A DNA stretch of 64,000 nt, taken from Photobacterium sp. JCM 19050. GTDB taxonomy: Bacteria > Pseudomonadota > Gammaproteobacteria > Enterobacterales > Vibrionaceae. The number at the start of each line of letters is the position of its first letter. Position 1 is the first letter of the stretch. Of the stretch, positions 54,469 through 64,000 are shown piece after piece. The stretch lies in the NCBI GenBank assembly GCA_001310455.1, contig BAXG01000007.1, positions 62,001-126,000 of the forward strand, in the 5' to 3' direction. Made by a program: the position numbers and the translations under genes. The notes beneath the pieces are model-generated. The model ran no database searches and was not told the origin of the DNA. It saw nothing but the letters and a program-made list of their open reading frames with translations.

Positions 54469-57400
54469 TTGACACAGCAGACCCAAACTATTGACGCGAA
54501 AGCGCTCTATACCGCAGTAAAAGACTGCATGATGCGCGATCAGTTCCGTTTAAAGAAACGTATCGACGGTGCCAGAAAGATCAAAAATGAAAGTGCCCGC
54601 CAGAATGTTTTTGCGGAGATTGCCGAAGGGATTGCCGGCTCAAAAGCGCTGGTAGAAGCCCGCATTACCGGCACGCCGGCCATTGACTACCCGGAACAAC
54701 TGCCGGTAAGCCAGAAGAAAGACGACATTGCAGACGCCATTGCCAACAACCAGGTAGTGATTGTCGCGGGTGAAACTGGCTCGGGTAAAACCACCCAGTT
54801 ACCAAAAATCTGCCTTGAACTGGGGCTGGGCACCAAAGGCATTATTGGCCATACCCAGCCTCGTCGTCTGGCAGCCCGTACCGTAGCAAACCGCATCGCC
54901 GAAGAGCTGAAAACAGAAATGGGCCAGCACGTCGGTTATAAGGTTCGCTTTACTGACCAGGTCTCGGCATCGACGCAGGTCAAGCTGATGACGGACGGTA
55001 TCCTGCTGGCGGAAATCCAGAATGACAGGTTCCTTAACCAGTATGACACCATCATTATCGATGAAGCGCACGAACGCAGCCTCAATATCGATTTTCTGCT
55101 GGGCTATCTGAAGGAACTCCTGCCGCGTCGCCCGGATTTGAAGCTGATCATTACATCGGCAACTATCGACCCGGAACGTTTCTCAAAGCACTTTGGCAAT
55201 GCGCCTATCATTGAGGTGTCCGGCCGCACTTATCCGGTGGACACGCGATACCGTCCCATTGGCGACGACAGCGATGACAGTGACAGAGACCAGCTCCAGG
55301 CGATTTTTGATGCCGTTGAAGAGCTGTGTGATGAAGGTCCGGGCGATATCCTGATCTTTATGAACGGTGAACGGGAAATCCGGGATACGGCTGACGCGCT
55401 GAACAAGCTGAAACTTCGAGATACCGAAGTACTTCCACTGTATGCGCGCTTGTCTGCTGGCGAGCAAAATAGGGTGTTCCAATCACATATTGGCCGCCGA
55501 ATTGTGCTGGCGACCAACGTCGCTGAAACCTCGTTGACTGTACCGGGAATCCGTTATGTTATCGACCCCGGTACGGCACGTATCTCACGATACAGCTACC
55601 GGACCAAAGTTCAGCGCCTGCCAATTGAGCGTATTTCTCAGGCCAGCGCTAACCAGCGTAAAGGCCGATGCGGGCGTGTGGCGGAAGGTATCTGTATCCG
55701 GCTTTATTCAGAAGAGGACTTCCTTTCCCGTCCGGAATTTACTGACCCTGAAATTCTGCGTACCAACTGGCGTCCGTTATTCTGCAGATGACGTCTCTTG
55801 GCCTTGGTGACATGTCGGCATTCCCGTTTGTGGAAGCGCCGGATTCTCGCCATATCCAGGATGGTATCCGGCTTCTTGAAGAGCTGGGAGCGATTGAACG
55901 GAAGGGGAAAGAGGGCAAAGTTCGCCTGACCCAGACAGGCCAACAGCTGGCCCGTTTGCCGGTAGATCCGCGTCTGGCCCGAATGGTGCTCGCCGCACCA
56001 AAACAAGGTTCGTTGCGCGAAGTGATGATTATTGCCTCGGCACTGGCTATCCAGGATCCTCGTGAGCGTCCCGTTGAGAAACAACAGGCTGCAGATGAGA
56101 AACACCGCCGGTTCCAGGATAAAACCTCTGACTTTATGACACTGGTTAACCTTTGGGACTATATCGCTGAGCAGCAAAAAGAAAACAGTGGTAACCAGTT
56201 CCGCCGGTTGTGCAAAAAAGACTACCTGAACTACCTTCGCGTCCGTGAATGGCAAGATATCTATTCCCAGATTCGCCAGGTGATGCATGAGCTCGGGTTT
56301 AAACTCAACCAGGAGCCTGCAAGCTATGAAGCGGTGCATACCTCGCTGCTTTGCGGTCTGCTTTCTCACATCGGCTTGAAAGACCAGGAAAAGAACGAAT
56401 ACCACGGCGCACGTAATGCAAGGTTCAATATTTTCCCCGGCTCTGGCATTTTCAAAAAGCAACCGAAGTGGGTGATGGTTGCTGAACTGGTTGAAACGTC
56501 GAAATTGTGGGGCCGAATTGCCGCTAAAATTGAGCCGGAGTGGATTGAACCTCTTGCCGGTCATCTGATTAAATGCAGCTACAGTGAACCGCACTGGGAG
56601 AAGAAGCAGGCGGCGGTTTATGCGTTCGAGAAAGTCACACTGTATGGCATTGCGATTGTCGGCAAGCGCAAGGTCAATTACGGCAGCATAGATGCACCGC
56701 TAAGCCGTGAGCTCTTTATTCGGTCTGCATTGGTGGAAGGCGAATGGGAAACCAAGCATAAGTTCTTCCATGCGAACCGGAAACTGTTGGCAGAGGTGGA
56801 GGAGCTAGAGCACAAATCACGCGCCGTGACATTTTGATCGATGATGAAGCTCTTTACGGTTTCTACGATCAGCGGATCGGTCTTGAGGTGGTATCGGGCC
56901 GTCATTTCGACAGCTGGTGGAAGAAAGAAAGCAAAGTAGATCCCGATAAGCTGACGTTTGAAAAAGCGATGCTTATGCGTGGTGATGCCAGCCATATCAC
57001 TGAGCTTGATTACCCGAATTTCTGGTACCAGGGCAGTTTGAAACTTAAGCTGAGCTACCAGTTTGAACCGGGTGAAGATTCAGATGGTGTCACCGTTCAC
57101 CTTCCGTTGCCGGTTCTCAATCAAGTATCCCCTGAGGCTTTGACTGGCAGATTCCGGGTTTGCGACAGGAACTGGTTATCGCTTTGATTAAGTCGCTGCC
57201 CAAGCCGTTACGCCGTCACTTTGTGCCAGCGCCGAACTATGCCTCTGCATTCCTTGAGCGCGCAGCGCCGAAGGATGCACCTCTTTTGGACACGCTTGAA
57301 AAAGAGCTGCGTCGTATGTCTGGCGTGACACTGGATCGGGAAGACTGGAACCTGGACCAGATTCCGGAGCACCTGAAGATCACCTTCCGGGCAGTGGATC

Positions 57401-58363
57401 ACCGCAACCGTAAGTTGCGAGAAAACAAAGACCTTTTTGCGCTTAAAGAGTCACTGAAAGAGAAAGTGCAAGAGACACTGTCAAAAGTTGCTGACGATGA
57501 CATTGAGCAGGAAGGCCTCACAACGTGGAGTTTTGGTTCATTGCCGGAATGTTACCAGCAAAAGCGGGGCGGCTATGAGGTGAAGGCTTATCCGGCGCTG
57601 GTAGATAACAAAGACTCTGTTTCAATCAAATTGTTTGAAACAGAAGAAGAACAGCAACAGGCGATGTGGGAAGGCCAGCGCAGATTAGTGCTTTTGAATG
57701 TGCCGTCACCTATCAAATACCTGCACGAGAAGCTGCCCAATAAATCTAAGCTGGGCCTTTACTTCAACACCTATGGACGTGTGCTGGATTTGATTGATGA
57801 CTGTATCGCGTGTGGCATTGATAAATTGATGGAAGAGCAGGGTGGCCTGACATGGAAACCGGAATCTTTCGATTCTGTGAAAGAGCATGTTCGTGGCAGC
57901 CTGGGTGATACCGTGGTGGACATTGCCAAACAGGTTGAGGAAATTCTCACGACAGCCAACGCCATCAATAAGCGTCTGAAGGGTAAGATTGATTTCACCA
58001 TGCGTTTGCCATGTCGGATATCAAAGCGCAGATAGACAGCTTGATTTTCCGAGGTTTTGTAACCGAAACCGGCTGGAAGCGCCTGCCTGATGTACTGCGT
58101 TACCTGAAAGCGATAGAACGACGATTGGAGAAATTGCCTATCGACCCTAACCGTGATCGCCTGCACATGATAAAGATTGAATCTGTATCCAAGGACTATC
58201 AGTCTTTGCTGAACAAATTGCCGAAAGGCAAAAAGTGCCGGAAGCAGTTAAAGAGATACGCTGGATGATGGAAGAACTTCGAGTCAGCTATTTCGCTCAA
58301 CAGTTGGGGACGCCTTACCCGGTATCAGATAAGCGGGTTAAAAATGCCATAGATGCTATCTAA
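54469..58363 (+). CDS. hrpA: ATP-dependent RNA helicase HrpA (five frame breaks)
   Basis: About 1300 residues, matching Escherichia coli HrpA end to end. The order is the DEAH helicase core ([48 protein letters not shown]), the winged-helix/ratchet and OB-fold, and the long DUF3418 C-terminal region ([40 protein letters not shown]). HrpA acts on collided ribosomes. Breaks near 55775, 56818, 57140, 58008 and 58228 are each explained by one lost base in a short run (CC, GCC, TTTT, GG, AAAAAA). The probable start is TTG 54469 ([13 protein letters not shown]), since no good ATG is near. Confidence 0.95.
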
Positions 58364-58395
58364 TCAGTAGGTTGATCACACGGTTGTGATATTTG

Positions 58396-58437
58396 AAATA
58401 CCACCTGACATGCAAGTATGCTGCGGGTGGTATTTTT
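58396..58437 (+). terminator. terminator after hrpA
   Basis: AAATACCACC/GGTGGTATTT, a 10-bp stem with a 20-base inner region and TTTTT after it. Confidence 0.75.
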
Positions 58438-58655
58438 CGTTTTGGCAGTTTGAGTTTCATTGGTGCCAAATGCATGATACTGTGCGTGAGATATTAAACG
58501 GCCAATTGTTGCCGCTTTTTTATGCCTGGAGTAAAGCGAAGGGAAATAATTCAAGGCAATACTCCATCTCATCGTTTTAATTTCAATTGGTTACATAACT
58601 GGCATAAAAGTTGTCTGTACACTTTTATGTCTATTACCTTGCTTATTATTGGAAA

Positions 58656-59267
58656 ATGAAAAAGATAGTTTTTGCTTTTACAGTGTTTTTAAGTGCACTG
58701 TTTTCAATTCAGGTATTTGCAGGAAGCGTAAACGATACCTCTAATTTGTATAAAAAACTCCATCTGAGTGGGAAAATGAATTATCACGTTTTTTCACAGG
58801 CTTATAATCACTTCAAGCAGAGTGAAAGCAGTAACGGGGTTTTTACCATCATTGATTACAGCCAGCCATCAAGTAAAAAACGGTTCTGGATTATAGATTC
58901 ACGCAAGAAAAAAGTGCTGTTGTCATCCTACGTATCCCACGGCAAAAACAGCGGTCAGTTGTATGCGCGGCATTTTTCCAACGTTGTTGACTCCCACCAG
59001 ACGTCTCTTGGCGTGTTCAGAACCGGCGAAACTTACATGGGTAAGCACGGCTATTCGTTGAGGCTGGATGGTCTTTCGAAAGGGAAAAATGATAATGCAA
59101 GAAAGCGGGCAATCGTTATTCATGGTGCGGATTACGCCAACCCCGGCGTTATTAAAAAAGCCGGTCAACTCGGCAGAAGCTGGGGATGCCCGGCATTGCC
59201 AACATATCTGGCAAAGAAAGCCATTGATATGATAAAAAACGGTACATTTATATACGCATATAGTTGA
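58656..59267 (+). CDS. murein L,D-transpeptidase-like exported protein
   Basis: A 203-residue intact protein with a signal peptide (IVFAFTVFLSALFSIQVFA) and a catalytic domain of the YkuD-related L,D-transpeptidase group (PF13645-like). The active-site region is VIHGADYANPG...GRSWGCPALP, with the catalytic cysteine in GCP and histidine in IHG. It is predicted to act on peptidoglycan cross-links in the periplasm. ATG 58656 is the start that gives the signal peptide. It stands alone between terminators. Confidence 0.85.
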   Translation: MKKIVFAFTVFLSALFSIQVFAGSVNDTSNLYKKLHLSGKMNYHVFSQAYNHFKQSESSNGVFTIIDYSQPSSKKRFWIIDSRKKKVLLSSYVSHGKNSGQLYARHFSNVVDSHQTSLGVFRTGETYMGKHGYSLRLDGLSKGKNDNARKRAIVIHGADYANPGVIKKAGQLGRSWGCPALPTYLAKKAIDMIKNGTFIYAYS

Positions 59268-59291
59268 AACGTGTCCAATAATAAGCTTATG

Positions 59292-59316
59292 ACCGGAGTC
59301 TAATCTCCGGTTTTTT
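59292..59316 (+). terminator. terminator after the L,D-transpeptidase-like gene
   Basis: ACCGGAG/CTCCGGT stem, 6-base loop, then TTTTTT. Confidence 0.85.
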
Positions 59317-59423
59317 ATTGTTGGCCAACATGTCATTTGCATTTGCAGTATCAAGTTAATGAAGCTAACCTGAAGTTGAAATTGATTGAAACTATATTTT
59401 ATCTATGAAATGGAGTTCGTTTC

Positions 59424-60320
59424 ATGTCTCAGGGAAAACAAATAGTTAAATTGGATTCACACCTTCACCTTTGGGATCCCAAAGGATTTACCATTCCTTG
59501 GTTGGATGGACTTGATGAATTAAACCGCACGTTTACTGTTGATATGTATCTGGCCGACATCCGAAAAATCGAAGGCGCTATTTACGTAGAGGTAGACGTT
59601 GAAAAAAGCCAACGCCCGGAAGAAATTGAGGCAATTGGAAAGTTGGTTGCCTCATCGGATTCCCCTGTTTGTGCCATGGTTGCAGCGCTCGACCCTGCAC
59701 GAGATGGGGTAGCCTCATACCTGAAAGAGCTCAAAGAAACCGCCCCACACGTAGCCGGGTTTCGTCAGGTACTCCATACCCCGGAAATGCCGGCAGGCTA
59801 CTGCCTTTCTGGGGCTTTTGTTGAAGGTGTGCAGGCGATTGGCACATTCGGCTACAGTTTCGACTTGTGCATGCGGCCGACAGAGCTGTCTGATGCGGCA
59901 GAGCTTGTCAGGCTGTGTCCGGAAACTCAGTTTGTATTGGATCACTCCGGCGTACCGGCGATACATTCTTACGGCGATGATAAGCAGGCGTACGAAACAT
60001 GGAAACGCAATATTGCCGATCTGGCGGCATTACCCAATGTCGTTTGCAAGGTGTCCGGCTTGGTTACCCAAGCCGGAGATTTATCCGTTACCCAACCGAT
60101 TTTGGCAGAAATACTGGCGTACCTGAAAGCGCACTTTGGCGCTGACCGGCTGATGTTTGGCAGTGATTGGCCTGTTTGCACCCTTGCTGAATCTGCATAT
60201 GATTGGGAAAGCAGGCTGGAAGGAATGGTCGAAAACTGGAGCTGGGAAGAAAAGGCTGCACTTTGGGGTGGAACAGCCAAGCAAACCTATCTTGACCCGC
60301 ATAAACTGCCCATCAAATAA
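59424..60320 (+). CDS. amidohydrolase-2 family TIM-barrel hydrolase
   Basis: An intact 298-residue cytoplasmic protein. The metal-binding start is DSHLHLWDP, the middle has VLDHSGVP, and the catalytic aspartate is in FGSDWPVC. This is the pattern of the family that contains lactonases such as L-fucono-lactonase and pyrone dicarboxylate hydrolase. The substrate cannot be named. It precedes two MaoC hydratase genes and a CoA-transferase, so it may act in the same catabolic route, although it has its own terminator. Confidence 0.83.
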   Translation: MSQGKQIVKLDSHLHLWDPKGFTIPWLDGLDELNRTFTVDMYLADIRKIEGAIYVEVDVEKSQRPEEIEAIGKLVASSDSPVCAMVAALDPARDGVASYLKELKETAPHVAGFRQVLHTPEMPAGYCLSGAFVEGVQAIGTFGYSFDLCMRPTELSDAAELVRLCPETQFVLDHSGVPAIHSYGDDKQAYETWKRNIADLAALPNVVCKVSGLVTQAGDLSVTQPILAEILAYLKAHFGADRLMFGSDWPVCTLAESAYDWESRLEGMVENWSWEEKAALWGGTAKQTYLDPHKLPIK

Positions 60321-60328
60321 CCAATAAG

Positions 60329-60352
60329 CCTCCGCCCAAATGCGGAGGTTTT
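60329..60352. terminator. terminator between the amidohydrolase and MaoC genes
   Basis: CCTCCGC/GCGGAGG stem with a 6-base loop and TTTT. It lies between converging genes and may serve both. Confidence 0.75.
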
Positions 60353-60356
60353 GACT

Positions 60357-60800
60357 TCAATTTGATTTTTCCACCAGCAAAATGTGGTGGCAAAACATTA
60401 CAACTTCACCATTTTGGTTAAAGACTTCTACCGTTTCTACTACCTGCCCGTAATCAGGACGTTTGGGATCGGGATGAGCGTCTGATACCGTCACTTTGCT
60501 GTGTATTGTGTCTCCGATATACACTGGTCGGGGAAAGCGCAAACGCTCGTAGCCGTAGGTAAATGCGACAGGGTTAATTTCTGTCGCGGTCAACCCAATA
60601 CCAATTGTGAAGGTCATCGTGCCGTGGGCGATACGTTTCTTCCACGGTTTTGTTTTGCAGAATTCTTCGTCTATATGGTGAGGAAAAAAGTCTCCGCTAT
60701 GACCGGCATGAACAACAAAGTCAGTTTCGGTAATGGTTCTTCCACTCGTTTCCCTGACCTCTCCAAGTTGATAATCCTCTAAAAACCTTATCCTTTCCAT
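60357..60800 (-). CDS. MaoC-like dehydratase
   Basis: A 147-residue hot-dog-fold protein with the (R)-hydratase signature: the catalytic Asp-His region DFVVHAGHSGDFFPHHIDEE, then IAHGTMTFTIG and RLRFPRPVYIGDTIHSKV. It is expected to add water to an enoyl-CoA. ATG 60800 (MERIRFLED) has GAGG upstream. It is divergent from a second MaoC gene across 142 bases containing palindromic sites. It is intact. Confidence 0.88.
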   Translation of the reverse strand: MERIRFLEDYQLGEVRETSGRTITETDFVVHAGHSGDFFPHHIDEEFCKTKPWKKRIAHGTMTFTIGIGLTATEINPVAFTYGYERLRFPRPVYIGDTIHSKVTVSDAHPDPKRPDYGQVVETVEVFNQNGEVVMFCHHILLVEKSN

Positions 60801-60856
60801 GTGGTTACCTCTAACTCGCATGATATTTCAAATGCGCAATACCTATTTGTATATGT

Positions 60857-60886
60857 AACATATATGTTGATAACTCATATATCAAC
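60857..60886. promoter_or_regulatory. palindromic operator candidates between the two MaoC genes
   Basis: A perfect 12-base palindrome AACATATATGTT (60857-60868) overlaps the inverted repeat GTTGATA-N7-TATCAAC (60866-60886) in the very AT-rich divergent spacer. They are good candidate sites for a local regulator, perhaps the IclR-family protein at the right end. No direct evidence. Confidence 0.5.
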
Positions 60887-60942
60887 CGTTATATTCATAT
60901 TTGAATTTACATTTTGAATATGGAATTTCAGCGAGGTTGATT

Positions 60943-61484
60943 ATGAAAACCAGAGCCACGGTAGGAGTGTCAGCAAGACCTGTTAAAGGTATGCCAGAGG
61001 AACACAGCGCTATTCCTGTCTGGAATGCAGAAGACTGGTATTACGAAGATTTCGAAGTCGGGCATACGATTCGTTCATTGCGGCGAACGATATCAGAAGG
61101 TGAAGCCATGTTGTTCAACAGCCTGGTAATGGACTTGCACCCCTATGTTGCCGATGACACCTTTGCTAAAGAAGAGGGGCATTTCGGGAAACGGTTAGTT
61201 GCAGGCGCTCAGGTCTTTTCCTACGGGCTTGGCCTGGTAGCGACGAACTGTCTTAACTCTTTTTCTTATGGCTATGACAAACTTCGTTTCATTAAGCCAC
61301 TTTTATCGGCGACACCATCTACACCGTGCGCGAAAACCTCTCTAAAGAGCCCAAATACGACGATATGGGTTTGGTGCGGGTGAGCTATAAAGTTTACAAA
61401 GGTGAAGGGGAGCTTGTTCTGTATTGTGAGCATCTGATGACTGTCCTGTACCGGGACGGGGAAGCAGAAGGGGATAAGTCATGA
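60943..61484 (+). CDS. MaoC-like dehydratase (one frame break)
   Basis: After correction about 180 residues. Hot-dog fold features are [41 protein letters not shown] and the end [18 protein letters not shown]. The aspartate and histidine normally used for hydration are not clearly in the usual order here, so activity is less certain than for the divergent copy. ATG 60943 (MKTRATVGV) has GAGG six bases upstream. One T missing from TTTT near 61303 explains the break. Its stop overlaps the next ATG (ATGA). Confidence 0.8.
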
Positions 61485-62614
61485 CCAAAGTGATGTTGAA
61501 AGGGCTTACCTGGGATCACGTACGTGGCTACGACCCGATGGTCTCTACGGCCGAAGTGTTTAATGAACGCTACCCGGATATCGAGATTGTCTGGCACAAA
61601 CGTTCTTTGCAAGCTTTCGCTGATCGACCGTTGTCGGAGATGGTCAAAGAATATGACTTGATGGTTATCGACCATCCCCATGCCGGTGAAGCAGCCTCCG
61701 AAAGCCTTCTGCTTCATCTTGATGGTCAGGGATATGATGACGAACTTCGCCGTCTTGCCGATGAAAGTGTCGGGCTTTCCCATCACTCTTACCACGACGG
61801 CCGCCAATGGGCGCTGGCTATTGATGCAGCAACGCCGATTGCCGCTTACCGTTCCGACCTGCTGAGTAAACCTCCTGAGAACTGGTCTGAAGTTATCTCG
61901 TTAGCTGAACAAGGGCAGGTAGTCTGGCCGCTAAAACCGATAGATGCTTTGATGAGCTTTTACAATGTTCTGGCAAATGCCGGACACCCGTTCGGTTCGG
62001 TAACGGGTGGCGTCACTGAGGATGCCGGAATCTGGGCGTTGGGGGAGATGAGGAAAGTCTCAGATCATCTTGATGACAGGTGCTTCGGGATGAACCCCAT
62101 TGCGGCATACGAATGGCTGGCAAACCGAAACGACAGAAGCTACGTCCCATACCTTTATGGCTATAGCAACTACAGCCGACCGGGTTTCCGCCCATACCGT
62201 GTTGACGGTTGCAATGCACCCGTCCATGGAAATGGCAGCATAGGAGGTACAACATTGGGTGGCACCGGTATAGCCATCTCTTCCTATTCTCGTCATAAAC
62301 AGGAAGCCCTGAAGTACGCATTTTGGATTGCAGGTTCTTCTGCCCAATCCTCCGTCTTTTTCCAGTCCGGTGGGCAGCCAGGAAACCTAAAAGCCTGGTT
62401 AGACCCTGATTGCAACCGGGCAACAAACCACTTTTTTACTAATACGCTTGAGACGCTTGAAAACGCCTATCTCCGGCCTCGACACAAGGGCTACCTGGTT
62501 TTTCAGGACGAGGGAGGCGATCTGGTGAACCGGCATCTTCGAGAGCGCAATGATGCGCGGGAAACCGTTCAAGCAATACGTGAAGCATATACAAGGAGTC
62601 TGAATGAGCGTTAA
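61481..62614 (+). CDS. family 1 extracellular solute-binding protein-like, without signal peptide
   Basis: A 377-residue intact protein with the fold pattern of MalE/UgpB-type binding proteins ([62 protein letters not shown]). The sequence begins [16 protein letters not shown], goes straight into the mature fold and has no signal peptide or lipobox. No permease or ATPase gene is adjacent. It overlaps the MaoC gene before it and the CoA-transferase after it, so it belongs to that operon. It may be a cytoplasmic substrate binder, or the true start may be lost. The role is unknown. Confidence 0.78.
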   Translation: MTKVMLKGLTWDHVRGYDPMVSTAEVFNERYPDIEIVWHKRSLQAFADRPLSEMVKEYDLMVIDHPHAGEAASESLLLHLDGQGYDDELRRLADESVGLSHHSYHDGRQWALAIDAATPIAAYRSDLLSKPPENWSEVISLAEQGQVVWPLKPIDALMSFYNVLANAGHPFGSVTGGVTEDAGIWALGEMRKVSDHLDDRCFGMNPIAAYEWLANRNDRSYVPYLYGYSNYSRPGFRPYRVDGCNAPVHGNGSIGGTTLGGTGIAISSYSRHKQEALKYAFWIAGSSAQSSVFFQSGGQPGNLKAWLDPDCNRATNHFFTNTLETLENAYLRPRHKGYLVFQDEGGDLVNRHLRERNDARETVQAIREAYTRSLNER

Positions 62615-63755
62615 AAGGCCACTGGAAGGCATGGTTGTCCTTGATTTCAGCCAGTTTCTGGCGGGTCCCCTTGCCGGGTTGAAACTGGCCGATCTGGGGG
62701 CAAGGGTCATCAAAATAGAAAACCCTAAAAATGGAGACCTTTGCAGGTACCTTTATCTCAGCGATACAGAAATCGGTGGTGTGAACTCATTGTTTCAGGC
62801 GATCAACCGTAACAAAGAAAGTTTCTGTGCCAACATGAAAGACGCGAACGACCGAGAAAAACTGATGAAATTGGTCAGCGAGGCGGACATCGTATTGCAA
62901 AACTTCCGCCCCGGGGTGATTGAACGGCTGGGATTTGATTATGAATCCCTGAGGAAACTGAACCCGGATCTGGTGTATGGCTCGGTATCCGGCTACGGCA
63001 ATAAAGGCCCTTGGGTCAGCAGGCCGGGTCAGGATCTGCTTGCACAGTCACTGTCGGGTCTAACCTGGCTGTCTGGGAATGATGATATGCCTCCAACGCC
63101 AATGGGGTTGGCAGTTGCTGATATGCTGGCAGGAAACTCTCTTGTTCAGGGTATTCTGGCGGCGCTGATTAAAAGGGAAAGGGGACATGGCGGCAGTCAT
63201 GTGGAGACAAGTCTTCTTGAGGTGCTGGTGGATTTTCAGTTTGAAGTGCTTACGACCTATCTGAATAATGGCCATAAAAAGCCACAGCGGAGCAAAATTA
63301 ACAACGCCCATGCTTATCTTTCTGCCCCTTATGGAATCTATAAAACGGCAGACAGCTTTATTGCCATCGCAATGGGGCCGGTGGATAAATTGGGGGAGAT
63401 GATCTCAGCCCCAGATGTGGCGAAGTTTACCGATAACAAGACCTGGTTTAGCCAGCGTGATGAAATTAAGCAGTTAATCCAGCAGACCTTGGCCTTAAAT
63501 ACAACAGCACATTGGATGGAAATTTTTTCGGCAAATGATGTGTGGGCATCGGAAGTATATGACTGGGAGGCGCTGTTGGATTCGGATGCTTTCCACGAAT
63601 TGGAAATGCTACAGAAGCTTGAGCACGAAGATATAGAAAACCTGATGACAACCCGGCTTCCTATCCGGTTGGATGGCGAGGTATTGAAAAGCCCGAAAGC
63701 GGCACCGCTGTTGGGAGAGCACACAGTCGCTATCAGTAACGAGTTTGGATTATAA
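62604..63755 (+). CDS. CaiB/BaiF family (class III) CoA-transferase
   Basis: An intact 383-residue protein. The N-terminal VVLDFSQFLAGPLAGLKLAD and GARVIKIENPKNGD, the catalytic-aspartate region GQDLLAQSLSGL, and VETSLLEVLVDF fit the formyl-CoA transferase/CaiB fold. It moves CoA between carboxylic acids in the cytoplasm. It overlaps the previous gene by 11 bases. Together with the MaoC hydratases it suggests activation of a carboxylic acid as CoA ester followed by hydration. Confidence 0.93.
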   Translation: MSVKRPLEGMVVLDFSQFLAGPLAGLKLADLGARVIKIENPKNGDLCRYLYLSDTEIGGVNSLFQAINRNKESFCANMKDANDREKLMKLVSEADIVLQNFRPGVIERLGFDYESLRKLNPDLVYGSVSGYGNKGPWVSRPGQDLLAQSLSGLTWLSGNDDMPPTPMGLAVADMLAGNSLVQGILAALIKRERGHGGSHVETSLLEVLVDFQFEVLTTYLNNGHKKPQRSKINNAHAYLSAPYGIYKTADSFIAIAMGPVDKLGEMISAPDVAKFTDNKTWFSQRDEIKQLIQQTLALNTTAHWMEIFSANDVWASEVYDWEALLDSDAFHELEMLQKLEHEDIENLMTTRLPIRLDGEVLKSPKAAPLLGEHTVAISNEFGL

Positions 63756-63776
63756 GTCGGGTTAAAACCAGACAAT

Positions 63777-63803
63777 AAAAAACCGGAGGCGATCTCCGGT
63801 TTT
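63777..63803. terminator. bidirectional terminator after the CoA-transferase gene
   Basis: ACCGGAG/CTCCGGT stem with A run before and T run after, between converging genes. Confidence 0.85.
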
Positions 63804-63825
63804 CTTTTGGTCGGCAAAAATACAG

Positions 63826-64000
63826 TTAACTTGCGATGTTTCCACCCATTTGCTCGCTCAGGTAATGGGCAGCTTTGAGCAGTGCTTCCCGGCAATCTCG
63901 CAGTGGTAACTGGTCGTGATCGTCCAGCATTTCAATGTAAGGAACTGTCAGGCACGCAATGGCATACCCGGAGTAGTCAATCAGTGGGACACTGACGTTT
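63826..64000 (-). CDS. IclR-family transcriptional regulator, C-terminal end only
   Basis: The last 58 residues of a minus-strand gene that continues past the window. NVSVPLIDYSGYAIACLTVP and the final helix LLKAAHYLSEQMGGN match the end of the IclR effector domain. It probably controls the adjacent catabolic operon, since IclR proteins often regulate the genes beside them. Confidence 0.7.
   Translation of the reverse strand, partial: NVSVPLIDYSGYAIACLTVPYIEMLDDHDQLPLRDCREALLKAAHYLSEQMGGNIAS

Noticed and set aside
55704-56594. 296-residue minus-strand frame opposite hrpA
   Set aside because: Mirror frame of hrpA, caused by its codon bias.

Overview
The window is Vibrionaceae-type chromosomal DNA. 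The thrS-infC-rpmI-rplT-pheS-pheT-ihfA block, the norM/ribE pair, btuCD, hrpA and yniA/hxpB all read like Vibrio/Photobacterium/Grimontia/Enterovibrio proteins. The genus cannot be fixed from the sequence alone. About twenty genes are broken by single-base frame shifts, many in homopolymer runs, including the essential pheS and pheT and five breaks in hrpA. I therefore treat most breaks as sequence or assembly errors. Broken genes are given as one CDS each, with the break position stated.

Layout. (1) 1-1546 is AT-rich and without a convincing gene. (2) 1547-7683 (+), AT-rich at least up to about 5.8 kb: an orphan HTH protein, a CSS-motif EAL phosphodiesterase, a globin-like GGDEF diguanylate cyclase, a PP2C-like phosphatase, a small unknown protein and an organophosphate-type MFS transporter. 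(3) 7684-10295 (+): a promoter, a structured RNA of about 120 nt with a terminator, then a PTS EIIC-EAL fusion. (4) 10384-28101 (-): a long run of mostly exported proteins. In transcription order these are a ChrB-like/rhodanese lipoprotein, a ferric-reductase-like membrane protein, a beta-propeller protein, FlgD-Ig and PKD proteins, a PEP-CTERM protein, a small exported protein, a Sec-type YD-repeat protein ending in a GIY-YIG nuclease domain, an LRR protein (candidate immunity), a diguanylate cyclase, a cytochrome b561/EB_dh fusion, a DUF1566 protein and a metallophosphoesterase with duplicated CBM96/DNRLRE domains. (5) 28377-28549 (-): two tRNA-Val(GAC) genes. (6) 28.7-36 kb: a DUF3080 lipoprotein, a BCCT-like protein, norM, a MITE-like element, ribE, a CPXCG protein, hxpB and yniA. 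(7) 36.1-42.4 kb (-): the histidine utilisation genes hutC, hutI, hutG, hutU, hutH. (8) 42.4-50.3 kb (+): the translation block with a probable thrS operator leader, an AUU-started infC, and ihfA. (9) 50.3-59.3 kb: an FKBP, astE, btuC-btuD, a TerB-like protein, hrpA and a murein L,D-transpeptidase-like protein. (10) 59.4-64 kb: an acyl-CoA-type catabolic cluster (amidohydrolase, two MaoC hydratases, a solute-binding-protein-like protein without a signal peptide, a class III CoA-transferase) with the end of an IclR regulator.

How it works together. Regions 2-4 hold five c-di-GMP enzymes (two EAL proteins, two GGDEF proteins and a PP2C partner candidate). Most of region 4 codes for surface or envelope proteins. 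The most promising candidate for an undescribed system is 16.4-26.4 kb: a Sec-exported YD-repeat/GIY-YIG polymorphic toxin encoded with Ig-fold, PKD, propeller and PEP-CTERM proteins and followed four bases later by an LRR gene. No type VI secretion genes are present in the window.
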